DNA from: CAITNM01 sp037138055
GTDB taxonomy: Bacteria > Pseudomonadota > Alphaproteobacteria > Paracaedibacterales > CAITNM01
DNA length: 23,335 bases
Assembly (NCBI GenBank): GCA_037138055.1
Contig: JBAXJB010000024.1
Span: 1 to 23,335 of the forward strand
Reading direction: 5' to 3'
Shown: one piece after another, positions 1-6,806 of the stretch
How the letters are laid out: each line of letters begins with the position of its first letter
Position numbering within the stretch: the stretch's first letter is position 1
Notes under the pieces: model-generated
Databases searched by the model: none
What the model was told of the DNA's origin: nothing
Seen by the model: only the letters and a program-made list of their open reading frames with translations
Made by a program: the position numbers and the translations under genes

Positions 1-56
1 GAACTAATAGCTACTATAATTATCCCCAGTCAGTTCGTTCCGACTGGGGATTTTTT
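1..56 (+). terminator. Hairpin terminator of an upstream, off-window gene
   Basis: A CCCCAGTCAG / CCGACTGGGG stem (one A-C mismatch) with a TTCGTT loop at 24-49 is followed by a T run, so it reads as an intrinsic terminator for plus-strand transcription entering from the left. Positions 1-55 match 3651-3705, the terminator of the secreted protein at 2913-3644, at 52 of 55 positions. The gene it ends lies outside the window. Confidence 0.85.
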
Positions 57-109
57 GTTATTGATACTAATCATTATGGATACCCGCTTTCTTGTTGTTA
101 AACAACAAA

Positions 110-1282
110 TCATAGGTAGGCTCCACACGGATCAGTTCCTTTTTCTAAGACATACAAATAGTTTTTGTACACGTATATTTTATCTCGCTGCATTTCGGTG
201 ATTTCTTTTAAAATTCCTTTTTCAGCTAAAATACTTAAACAACTTCTGGCTGTAGGCGCGCTCATCCCTAGTGCTGGCGATAATAATGGCACTGTTACTT
301 GCGGTAGTTTTTTCATGTATTCCCACACTTTAATACAAGAATATTTAATTCGTCCAAGTGCGTTAATTTTAGCAAGATCCTCTTCAAATAAAGCATTTAA
401 TTGATGCGCAGTGTTTATGGCCTGCGTTGCTGAATGCAAGATTCCATCCAAAAAAAACTCTAACCACACCTCATAACAACCATCTACTCGCATTCTTTGC
501 AAAAGCTCGTAGTACATCTGGCGGTTTTGCTTTAAATACAAGCTTAAATATAAAATTGGTTCGTTGAGAATTCCCCATTCGTGAAGTAATAAAGTAATTA
601 GCAATCTGCCTAAACGCCCATTACCATCCAAAAAAGGGTGAATAGTTTCAAATTGCACATGAGCAAGACCAGCCTTAACAAGCATGGGCAAATTGCACTG
701 TTTATCATGCAAGAATTTTTCAAAATCACTCAATGCTGTCATTAAATGCTCAGGAGCAGGAGGTACAAATAAAGCATTCCCTGGTCTTGTACCACCAATC
801 CAATTTTGAGATGTCCTAAAATCACCTGGTTGTTTTTTAGCGCCTCTGCCACCTTGTAGCAAAATTCCATGAATTTCACGCAGCAAACACAGAGACAATG
901 GAAAACCTTTTTGCAATTGGTTCAAGCCAAAATTTAGGGCCTTTACATAATTAGAAACTTCCTCAACATCATCAATTGAAATGTCTGGTTTTTGGCTGTT
1001 TTCAAATAATATAAGGGCAGAAAATGAACTTTGCGTTCCTTCTATTTGAGATGATAGCAATGCTTCTTTTCGCACATACATGTATGTGAAGAGCGCTGCA
1101 TTTGGAATTGTTTTGGCGATACCATTTAGTTCCCCCAAAGACTGATTCGCTTTTTCTAATTTAGAGTGCAAAATCGTTAGGTCAATATCGGGTTTTGGCG
1201 GTAGTTTATGGGGAATGTAAGATCTATAAACCTCACCTGCAATGCTGTGATTTGCGTATGTGCCAATTCTACTATTAAGCAT
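110..1282 (-). CDS. Fic-family protein, class II self-inhibited, with C-terminal winged-helix-like region
   Basis: This 390-residue protein has an intact Fic motif, HPFLDGNGRLGR, at residues 215-226, including catalytic His215 and the phosphate-binding GNGR loop. Proteins with this motif normally transfer AMP from ATP to a protein hydroxyl. At 77-82 it has SSQIEG, which fits the (S/T)xxxE(G/N) inhibitory helix that lies N-terminal to the Fic core in class II enzymes, so it is probably auto-inhibited through Glu81. Residues about 315-380 look like a winged helix-turn-helix (APTARSCLSILAEKGILKE), common in this subgroup. The ATG at 1282 has a purine-rich stretch just upstream. The gene runs tail-to-tail towards the terminator at 1-56, and inverted repeats precede it at 1283-1395. 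Target protein unknown. No separate antitoxin gene is visible, as expected for class II. Family call is firm; regulation is inference. Confidence 0.9.
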   Translation of the reverse strand: MLNSRIGTYANHSIAGEVYRSYIPHKLPPKPDIDLTILHSKLEKANQSLGELNGIAKTIPNAALFTYMYVRKEALLSSQIEGTQSSFSALILFENSQKPDISIDDVEEVSNYVKALNFGLNQLQKGFPLSLCLLREIHGILLQGGRGAKKQPGDFRTSQNWIGGTRPGNALFVPPAPEHLMTALSDFEKFLHDKQCNLPMLVKAGLAHVQFETIHPFLDGNGRLGRLLITLLLHEWGILNEPILYLSLYLKQNRQMYYELLQRMRVDGCYEVWLEFFLDGILHSATQAINTAHQLNALFEEDLAKINALGRIKYSCIKVWEYMKKLPQVTVPLLSPALGMSAPTARSCLSILAEKGILKEITEMQRDKIYVYKNYLYVLEKGTDPCGAYL

Positions 1283-1400
1283 TATCTTTTCTTTATGACA
1301 CTCTTAAGAAAAAGATAAATGGTTATTATTTCTTAGTCAACCATTTAAAGAAAATATATATAATTATCTTTTCTTAGTAAATTTCTTTAAGAAAAGAAAA
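1283..1400 (-). promoter_or_regulatory. Operator-like inverted repeats upstream of the Fic gene
   Basis: The word TTTTCTTA and its complement recur in the 115 bases before the Fic start. TATCTTTTCTT (1283-1293) faces AAGAAAAAGATA (1306-1317), with one extra A. TTTTCTTA (1369-1376) faces TAAGAAAA (1388-1395) perfectly, and TTTCTTA occurs alone near 1330. The placement between Fic and the divergent secreted-protein gene suggests a binding site, possibly for the Fic protein's own winged helix. The sequence is AT-rich, so chance repeats are possible. Confidence 0.4.
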
Positions 1401-1403
1401 TAT

Positions 1404-1561
1404 CGGTCATCTCCGGCATGATCGGAGATCTACTGATACCATTCTTCATAAGCTGCGACAGCTTCATCAACATCTGCAATTAAATATGGATCACCGCAGT
1501 CGTTACACTCCTTCGTGATGACGGTTCGTGTCGTCTTTGCGAGCGTAGCGCGGCAATCCAT
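1404..1561. repeat. Degenerate dispersed repeat (palindromic / TTGCGAGCG...GCAATCCA type)
   Basis: Two short GC-richer pieces stand out from AT-rich surroundings. The first is an inverted repeat, ATCTCCG (1409-1415) / CGGAGAT (1423-1429), with a 7-base loop. The second (about 1506-1561) contains TTTGCGAGCGTAGCG and ends in CGGCAATCCA, a form I recognise as very like intergenic repeats scattered through Rickettsiales and Holosporales genomes. Only one copy of each is seen here, so repeat status rests on resemblance. Confidence 0.5.
1430..1561 (-). CDS. Small 43-codon frame, repeat-derived N-terminus (relic or small gene)
   Basis: An open frame starts at an ATG inside the dispersed repeat (1561) and ends at TAG (1430). 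The first 16 or so residues (MDCRATLAKTTRTVITK) are translated repeat. The rest, with an ECNDCGDPYLIADVD segment and an acidic, aromatic tail (AAYEEWYQ), looks like the C-terminal end of an ordinary protein. No Shine-Dalgarno is evident. The likeliest reading is the 3' remnant of a decayed gene into which a repeat was inserted in frame, as palindromic elements do in Rickettsia. A short expressed protein cannot be excluded. No family recognised. Confidence 0.25.
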   Translation of the reverse strand: MDCRATLAKTTRTVITKECNDCGDPYLIADVDEAVAAYEEWYQ

Positions 1562-1963
1562 ACTTATTCTATATTATCATTTTAACAAATAATAAATCGA
1601 ATATTCAAAAAACGAACAACCATCGTTTTCCACTCAAAAAAACATTTATTCAAAAAAAAGAAATAATAATTAATATTTTTTTTTCATATTGCTTTTTCGC
1701 GCAATACAACACACAGAAACAGAAATAATAAATTGATATACTGAATTATTATATTTTTATTAACGTTTTGTTAATATTTGTAGTTTATAACTAATATTAT
1801 TAATAGATCTGGCAATAAAATTAATTTAAGGAGCATGGTTTAACTAATCGTTACTAATAAGCAAGTAATTATATTGGCACCCGCTACCGTTTTGTTGATC
1901 GCATTAATATAAAAATAAGATTTTTTAAATTTTAACATTTTTATTTGAAAAGGAACTTATATT
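1562..1963. other. AT-rich intergenic stretch, 5' region of the secreted-protein gene
   Basis: These 402 bases are very AT-rich and hold no gene I can support. A minimal frame, ATGGTTTAA, follows AAGGAGC near 1828-1842 but encodes only two residues. TATTGC / GCAATA arms near 1688-1707 could form a small hairpin. A promoter for the gene at 1964 must lie here, but no convincing -35/-10 pair stands out. The ribosome binding site AAGGAA is at 1950-1955, 8 bases before the ATG. Confidence 0.4.
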
Positions 1964-2647
1964 ATGAAAACTATTCAAAAATTGACTTTGGGTCTTTTAA
2001 CAGTTGCAGCTTTTTCAACTTCAGCTTCTGCTGCTTCAGTTTCTACTGCTGTGGAAATTGATTTCACTAATGGTGCTGAGCTTGCTTCTGCAGTTACTGG
2101 TGCTGTAAAATTCAACGGTGCTGGAAGCATTAATTTCAGTGGTTCAGCTTCAGGCGATGCTGAAGTAGTTTCTGGCAATGTGAAAATTGCAGCTAACAAT
2201 GCACCTCATTTTATAATGAATGGTGGCTCACTAGAAATTACTGCTGCAGTAAACCTTGGAAACATGATTATGACTCAACCTGCTAATATCACACTTGGTG
2301 GCAATTGTTCATTTTCAGCAATGTCAACAGGAAAAGCAACTGTTTCTGCAGCATCAGCACTAGATTTAACTCTTGTTGCAGTTCCAGGAAATCTTGATTA
2401 TTCAGCTGGCAAAACTATCCTTAACGCAGCAAGCGTTCTTGGCGGATCTTATGCTCTTGGTAAAGTGCAAATAGCTGCTGATACTGCTACTGCTGGACAT
2501 TTTGGAACTGTTGCTGCAAGCGATGATGTAGATGCTTCAGCTTGTAGTGTTGCAGATGGTTCTTTCACTGCATTGAGCATTCTAAACACTAAGAAATTAA
2601 ACATCGCTGATAAAATATTCAGCCAAGATATCACTGTTGTTGCATAA
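1964..2647 (+). CDS. Small secreted Gly/Ala/Ser-rich protein, paralogue A
   Basis: This 227-residue protein has a clear Sec signal peptide (MKTIQKLTLGLLTVAAFS, cut after ASA near residue 23). The mature part is rich in Ala, Ser, Thr, Gly and Val and nearly free of Trp, Tyr and Arg, with alternating strands and NGGSLE-type turns like those of right-handed beta-helices in autotransporter passengers. No translocator barrel, anchor or enzyme motif is present. The first 100 residues align with the protein at 2913-3644 (shared words FTNGAELAS, VTG, FNG-G, FSGSA, GNVK, MNGGSLE); the C-terminal halves diverge. AAGGAA lies 8 bases before the ATG, and a perfect 11-bp terminator follows. Codons lean to GCT/GCA and GGT, more uniform than in the paralogue, which may mean strong expression. 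I do not recognise the family; an exported or surface protein is inference. Confidence 0.85.
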   Translation: MKTIQKLTLGLLTVAAFSTSASAASVSTAVEIDFTNGAELASAVTGAVKFNGAGSINFSGSASGDAEVVSGNVKIAANNAPHFIMNGGSLEITAAVNLGNMIMTQPANITLGGNCSFSAMSTGKATVSAASALDLTLVAVPGNLDYSAGKTILNAASVLGGSYALGKVQIAADTATAGHFGTVAASDDVDASACSVADGSFTALSILNTKKLNIADKIFSQDITVVA

Positions 2648-2679
2648 GCCCTATTGTTGATAGATTGCTACTAAAATCA

Positions 2680-2713
2680 CTCCCAGCCAGATTATTTCTG
2701 GCTGGGAGTTTTT
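2680..2713 (+). terminator. Intrinsic terminator after paralogue A
   Basis: A perfect 11-bp stem CTCCCAGCCAG (2680-2690) / CTGGCTGGGAG (2698-2708) with a 7-base loop is followed by TTTTT. The core CCCAGYCAG is shared with the terminators at 1-56 and 3674-3705, which suggests all three descend from one ancestral gene-plus-terminator unit. Confidence 0.93.
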
Positions 2714-2912
2714 ATATGCCCAAATATATTTTTTAAGTTTCCTTCCTTTTAAACACTTGCAGAGCATTTTCTCTCTAAACATCTTCAAACAGATACATTA
2801 AATTAACTATAAATAATAAACATCTGTTTATTAGCATTTTATTAACTTGATTATAATAAAATTGTAATTGTAATAAATTTATACATAGCTTTTTTAGTAA
2901 TTGGAGTTTAAA

Positions 2913-3644
2913 ATGAAAAGTATTCAAAAATTAACTTTCGGTTTATTTACTGTGGTGGCGCTAACGACTGTAAACACAGTTAACGGGGCAGAATTAGAAA
3001 TTAACTTTACAAATGGTGCTGAATTGGCCAGCACGGTTACGGGCAAAGCAAATTTTAATGGTTCTGGAGACGTTCTATTCAGTGGCTCAGCAACTGATAC
3101 GGTAAAAGTAACCGCTGGCAATGTTAAGGTGGCATCAAATGCGGTGTTTGGCGCTGACATTGTTATGAACGGTGGCAGTTTAGAAGCAACGGCAGCCATG
3201 GACTTACCTTCCATGGCAGTAAATGTAAACAGCATTTTAACAGCAGATGCTGACGTTACTTTGCGTGGCATGAGCGGCACTAGTAAATTAGCCATAACTG
3301 GTGCTGGTGTGGTAACTCCTGCTGACTTAAGCGCAGCACCAACTGCTGTTGATATCAGTAACACTGTAAATGTGGGGGCAAGTGGCTCAAAGTTGCCTGC
3401 AGGTACCGTTACCGTACTTTCTGGTGGCTTGGTAGATATTAAAGGATCGGCTGCAAACTGCGTTCCTGGCGCTATGGAAGTAGAAAGCGGAGCTAAGCTT
3501 CAAGTTGAGTCAGGTCTAACGATTCCTAACGCTAGTAGCGCAAACGATCTGTTTGGCACGCTAAAATTTAAATCAGGCGCAGGGTTAGTATTAAGGGATG
3601 GCGCAGTTTGGGGCCGCACTATTGTTGTGGGCACAGCCTTATAA
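2913..3644 (+). CDS. Small secreted Gly/Ala/Ser-rich protein, paralogue B
   Basis: This 243-residue protein is the paralogue of 1964-2647. The start is the ATG at 2913: GGAG at 2903-2906 sits 6 bases upstream, and starting there aligns MKSIQKLTFGLFTV with MKTIQKLTLGLLTV. An in-frame TTG at 2901 overlaps the Shine-Dalgarno and is unlikely to be used. The signal peptide probably ends near residue 25 (VNG-AEL). The mature chain is strand-rich with repeated turn motifs (NGGSLEATAA, LSGGLVDIKGSA, ESGAKLQVESG), as in passenger-type beta-helices, but there is no barrel. Its C-terminal half is unrelated to paralogue A and closer to a beta-helix pattern. Codon choice (GGC, GCG, ACG more often) differs from paralogue A, so the duplication is not recent or expression differs. 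Function unknown. Confidence 0.85.
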   Translation: MKSIQKLTFGLFTVVALTTVNTVNGAELEINFTNGAELASTVTGKANFNGSGDVLFSGSATDTVKVTAGNVKVASNAVFGADIVMNGGSLEATAAMDLPSMAVNVNSILTADADVTLRGMSGTSKLAITGAGVVTPADLSAAPTAVDISNTVNVGASGSKLPAGTVTVLSGGLVDIKGSAANCVPGAMEVESGAKLQVESGLTIPNASSANDLFGTLKFKSGAGLVLRDGAVWGRTIVVGTAL

Positions 3645-3650
3645 TTTTCT

Positions 3651-3706
3651 GAACTAATAGTTACTACAATTATCCCCAGTCAGTTCGTTCTGACTGGGGA
3701 TTTTTA
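3651..3706 (+). terminator. Intrinsic terminator after paralogue B
   Basis: A perfect 10-bp stem CCCCAGTCAG / CTGACTGGGG with a TTCGTT loop (3674-3699) is followed by ATTTTTA. The stop codon of the convergent Fic gene (3704-3706) lies in the T run. The whole block from 3651 repeats positions 1-55 with three differences. Confidence 0.92.
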
Positions 3707-5083
3707 GTTTCTCATCCATATTTCTTGCCAACACTTGAACTCAGAAGGGCGTATTTTGTACCGTGCGAAGTTTCCTTCGTGCAGGGAAAGAAGCTCAGAC
3801 TCTACGGATTCTATAAATTTGCCCTGGTCTTCTATGGGTAATTCCTTTGATTTTGTTTTAATCATTATGGATGCTTTTTTGGGCTGGCATGCACTAACTA
3901 TAATATCTGTAATTAATTCTCGAATTATTTGGCGATACCTAAGACGAAACGGATCCGGCTCTCCAAGTGACTGACGCAAGGCGGCATATCGTGCAGCTGA
4001 TCGTTCGTAAGCCCACAGAAAAACGTCTTTAAGCAGTCCAATATGGTTGATTTCATAAACACCAAGCATCCCTTGAATGTAAATATCATCGGGCACGTCA
4101 ATAAATGATAATGGCGCTAGATTGTGGCGAATAAATGGAATATTTGCGCTTAAACGAGATACACGTTTGTTAACATCATCAAATGGTTGCAGATATGGCA
4201 AATGCACCATTATAAAAAAAGCTTGTTCAAATGGATTTTTTATTTGCTCTGCTTTTTTAAGCATCAAGTCAAATAGCTCAGATATCAACTGAGGCACAGC
4301 TAAAGGAACAAAAACAGATTTGTGAATTCCTACGTCAAAAGTACGCAATCGCCCAGAAGCGCTTGGGTCTGGCAAAAGGTTGTTGGACAGTAAGGCATGC
4401 AAATTTAATACTGTATAACGATTAAATCCTATGCCTTCTAATGACTGAGTAAGAAATTCAATTGCATCTTTGTGATTCAAGATCATTTGGACTTCTGATG
4501 ACAATTTATCATCTGCCATTTCACCGAATGAAATAAGGCGCTGTGTGTCAAGCAAAGAGTAAGTGTTTCCCTCAAGGCGGCTAGAATTCCATGAGAGATC
4601 AATTAGTAGTCGGTTCAGAATTTCTTTGGTATATGTACCCGCCTGACACTCTGTAATAAAAAGCTCACCAATTTTTGCCAGTTTTTCCATTTCTGCAGCG
4701 TTAAGATAGCTACTCACGTTAGGTTGATATGTGTCTAAAAAATTTCTATCGTATCCCACAGGTGTGCGTTGCTGAAATGATTGCGTAACCTTTTGAAGTA
4801 TTTTCCTTCCTTCTTTTGAAAGAAGAATATCGCCTTGATTTGATGTAGCAGCTGCTTTTTGCTCAGTTTTAACCACTGAAAAATATCTTGTTGCACGCGT
4901 TTTCCCTTCAATGTGTAATTCTCCTGCATTTTGCAGCATCAATAAACGTCGCTGAAAAGTTCGGCGGGGAAGCATTAAACCGGATTGTTTTTCTATATCT
5001 TCAAATGAAGCTCCGTTTGGATACTTTTGCAAGGCATCTTTAATGGCTTCCAGTTCTTTTGAGGCCGTATTTTCTTTCAGCAT
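3704..5083 (-). CDS. Fic-fold protein with N-terminal winged helix and degenerate active site (His to Gln)
   Basis: In this 459-residue protein, residues about 8-70 form a winged helix-turn-helix (FEDIEKQSGLMLPRRTFQRRLLMLQNAGEL), so DNA binding is likely. A Fic-like domain follows. SSRLEG at 167-172 fits the (S/T)xxxE(G/N) inhibitory motif of class II Fic proteins. The catalytic motif position reads QPFDDVNKR at 299-307: the His is Gln299 and the first Gly is Val304, while Pro, Phe, Asn and Arg are kept. I recall other Fic-family proteins with this QPF-DVNKR form, so it is probably a stable variant, not decay. Classical His-dependent AMP transfer seems unlikely. With the winged helix and the repeat array upstream (5131-5228), a regulatory or autoregulatory role is a reasonable inference. 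It converges on the secreted-protein gene at 2913-3644. Confidence 0.88.
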   Translation of the reverse strand: MLKENTASKELEAIKDALQKYPNGASFEDIEKQSGLMLPRRTFQRRLLMLQNAGELHIEGKTRATRYFSVVKTEQKAAATSNQGDILLSKEGRKILQKVTQSFQQRTPVGYDRNFLDTYQPNVSSYLNAAEMEKLAKIGELFITECQAGTYTKEILNRLLIDLSWNSSRLEGNTYSLLDTQRLISFGEMADDKLSSEVQMILNHKDAIEFLTQSLEGIGFNRYTVLNLHALLSNNLLPDPSASGRLRTFDVGIHKSVFVPLAVPQLISELFDLMLKKAEQIKNPFEQAFFIMVHLPYLQPFDDVNKRVSRLSANIPFIRHNLAPLSFIDVPDDIYIQGMLGVYEINHIGLLKDVFLWAYERSAARYAALRQSLGEPDPFRLRYRQIIRELITDIIVSACQPKKASIMIKTKSKELPIEDQGKFIESVESELLSLHEGNFARYKIRPSEFKCWQEIWMRN

Positions 5084-5108
5084 GATTGCACCATTTTTCG
5101 TGTGTGTT

Positions 5109-5137
5109 ACTACAATTTACACTTAATTTTGTCGCAA
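5109..5137 (-). promoter_or_regulatory. Candidate promoter of the winged-helix Fic gene
   Basis: On the minus strand TTGCGA (5137-5132) and TGTAGT (5114-5109) are 17 bases apart, each matching four of six consensus positions. The -35 hexamer lies inside the inverted repeat at 5131-5153, so a protein bound there would block polymerase. Leader length to the ATG at 5083 would be about 20 bases. Confidence 0.4.
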
Positions 5138-5228
5138 TAACAGTTATTACGACACATTGCGACACATTACGACACATTGCGACACATTGCGACACATTGC
5201 GACACATTGCGACACATTGCGACACACC
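5131..5228 (-). repeat. Tandem 10-bp repeat array plus inverted repeat, probable operator
   Basis: GACACATTGC repeats at exact 10-base steps from 5151 to 5220 (seven units; the second ends in AC), with a partial eighth unit at 5221-5228. Next to it GTCGCAATAA (5131-5140) and TTATTACGAC (5144-5153) form an inverted repeat with one mismatch. The half-site GTCGYAAT occurs in both parts. A 10-base period puts every copy on nearly the same face of the helix, as for cooperative binding of a protein. The array lies 48 bases upstream of a gene encoding a winged-helix protein and overlaps its candidate -35 box. Confidence 0.75.
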
Positions 5229-5301
5229 ATTACTTTGCTAATTAAAAAACATAATCAAAACACCATCGGCCTCTAACGCGTTCAATACATTAAAAAACTA
5301 T

Positions 5302-5307
5302 TATAAT
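5302..5307 (+). promoter_or_regulatory. Likely -10 box of the pyk promoter
   Basis: A perfect TATAAT lies about 80 bases before the pyk start. The -35 region (TTCAAT or GTTCAA near 5280-5286) is weak. Transcription would begin near 5314. Confidence 0.45.
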
Positions 5308-5385
5308 GTGGTTAATTGACACTTCCCTCTTGTTTTTTGACAGGCATTTGAAATAATGAATGAAGGAGTCTTTTGAAAAATCATC

Positions 5386-6801
5386 ATGCGCAGGCAACGT
5401 AAAGCTAAAATCATTGCTACTTTAGGCCCGGCTTCGTCAGACTATGAACAAATTAAAGCATTATTTATAGCGGGTGCTGATGTTTTTCGTCTGAATTTTT
5501 CCCATGGTGAACACGAAAGCCATGCGGAAAACTATAAAATCATTCGAAGAATTGAACAGGAATTCAAACGACCAATTGGTATTTTGCTTGATTTGCAAGG
5601 CCCAAAACTGCGCATTGGAACTTTTTCTAATACAAAAATTTCTTTAAAACCAGGGCAAACATTTTTACTTGATTTGGACAGCACACCTGGAAATAATCAT
5701 CGTGTGTGCATGCCGCACCCTGAGATTTTTCAAGTTCTTAAAGAAAATGTTGATTTACTTTTAGACGACGGTAAGGTTCGACTCAAAATTACAAAAAGTG
5801 GTCCTGATTTTGCTGAAACTATTGTGATGTCAGGTACTGAACTTTCTAATCGTAAAGGAGTGAATGTCCCCGATGTCGTGCTGCCAATTGATGCGTTGAC
5901 CAAAAAAGATATCATCGATTTGAAATTTGGACTGGAATTAGGCGTTGATTGGGTTGCATTGTCGTTTGTTCAACAGCCAAATGACCTGATTATGGCGCGT
6001 GAACTTGTGGGCAGAAAAGCAAAGCTGATCGCTAAAATTGAAAAGCCTATGGCCATACAATATTTACAAGAAATTGTGACTTTGTCAGATGCGGTTATGG
6101 TTGCTCGTGGTGATTTAGGTGTGGAAATGCCTGCGGAAGATGTGCCAGTTATACAGCGTCAAATTATTCGCACTTGCCGTAGTCTGGGCAAGCCCGTTAT
6201 TGTTGCTACGCAAATGCTAGATTCAATGGTGCATACGCCAACCCCTACCCGTGCAGAGGCATCAGACGTGGCAACAGCTGTTTACGACGGCGTTGATGCG
6301 GTTATGCTTTCAGCTGAATCAGCATCGGGTGATTACCCTATAGAAGCTGTTTCGATGATGGATCGCATTATTCAACGCACAGAAAAAGATCCCTTTTACC
6401 AAAAAATGCTTGATGACAGTTATACATTGCCTTCACCTACTGTTAGCGATGCTGTAACCACCGCAGCGCGTTCTGCCGTTGGTATTATCGGCAGTGGGTT
6501 AATGGTGACCTTTACAGAAACTGGACGCACGGCATTTCATGCGGCCCGTGAACGTCCCCATTGCGATATATTGGCGCTAACGCCAGTTTTGAAAACTTCC
6601 AGACAGCTTACGTTAGTTTGGGGAGCGCACCCAGCTTTGACTGATGATATTTTTTCAATAGGACAAATGGTTGAAACTGCTTGTGCGTTCGCTAAGCAAG
6701 AAGGTTTTGCACAAGTTGATGATTATGTTGTCATAACCGCTGGCGTGCCTTTTGGGCAATCAGGCGGCACAAACATGATTCGCATAGAAAAGGTTAGTTA
6801 G
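5386..6801 (+). CDS. pyk: Pyruvate kinase
   Basis: This enzyme converts phosphoenolpyruvate and ADP to pyruvate and ATP, the last step of glycolysis, in the cytoplasm. At 471 residues it is of normal length. Recognisable elements in order: RKAKIIATLGPAS, FRLNFSHGEHE (nucleotide and K+ site), LDLQGPKLRIG, the B-domain DDGKV, the active-site KIEKP with the following MVARGDLGVE (Mg2+ ligands), and the SAESASGDYP segment. The C-terminal regulatory domain is complete. The start is ATG 5386: an in-frame TGA at 5374 excludes anything earlier except rare codons. The only clear Shine-Dalgarno, AAGGAG at 5363-5368, is 17 bases away, unusually far. It heads a plus-strand run with miaA (5-base gap) and mutY. 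With tpiA in the same window, it indicates that at least the lower part of glycolysis is kept. Confidence 0.97.
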   Translation: MRRQRKAKIIATLGPASSDYEQIKALFIAGADVFRLNFSHGEHESHAENYKIIRRIEQEFKRPIGILLDLQGPKLRIGTFSNTKISLKPGQTFLLDLDSTPGNNHRVCMPHPEIFQVLKENVDLLLDDGKVRLKITKSGPDFAETIVMSGTELSNRKGVNVPDVVLPIDALTKKDIIDLKFGLELGVDWVALSFVQQPNDLIMARELVGRKAKLIAKIEKPMAIQYLQEIVTLSDAVMVARGDLGVEMPAEDVPVIQRQIIRTCRSLGKPVIVATQMLDSMVHTPTPTRAEASDVATAVYDGVDAVMLSAESASGDYPIEAVSMMDRIIQRTEKDPFYQKMLDDSYTLPSPTVSDAVTTAARSAVGIIGSGLMVTFTETGRTAFHAARERPHCDILALTPVLKTSRQLTLVWGAHPALTDDIFSIGQMVETACAFAKQEGFAQVDDYVVITAGVPFGQSGGTNMIRIEKVS

Positions 6802-6806
6802 AAAAC

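Noticed and set aside
92..108. TTGTTGTTAAACAACAA palindrome as a terminator for the first Fic gene
   Set aside because: The stem is AT-rich with almost no loop and no T run follows on the minus strand.
1828..1842. AAGGAGC followed by ATGGTTTAA as a leader peptide
   Set aside because: Two codons only, the Shine-Dalgarno is too close to the ATG, and no attenuator structure follows.
2787..2829. AAACAGAT / ATCTGTTT inverted repeat before the second secreted-protein gene
   Set aside because: The arms are 27 bases apart in very AT-rich sequence and are not found before the paralogue, so chance is as likely as function.
2901..2912. TTG at 2901 as start of the second secreted-protein gene
   Set aside because: The TTG overlaps the Shine-Dalgarno, and the ATG at 2913 aligns with the paralogue's start.
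2924..3364. A 146-codon minus-strand frame inside the second secreted-protein gene
   Set aside because: It is the antisense shadow of a Gly/Ala-rich coding region with few stops; the sense frame has the signal peptide, ribosome binding site and paralogue.
5040..5225. A 61-codon minus-strand frame with repeated VSQCVAMCRN units
   Set aside because: It is a translation of the 10-bp DNA repeat and overlaps the Fic start; the repeat period is not a multiple of three and no ribosome binding site is seen.
5151..5228. Possible CRISPR array
   Set aside because: Units are 10 bases, directly adjacent, with no spacers and no cas genes nearby.
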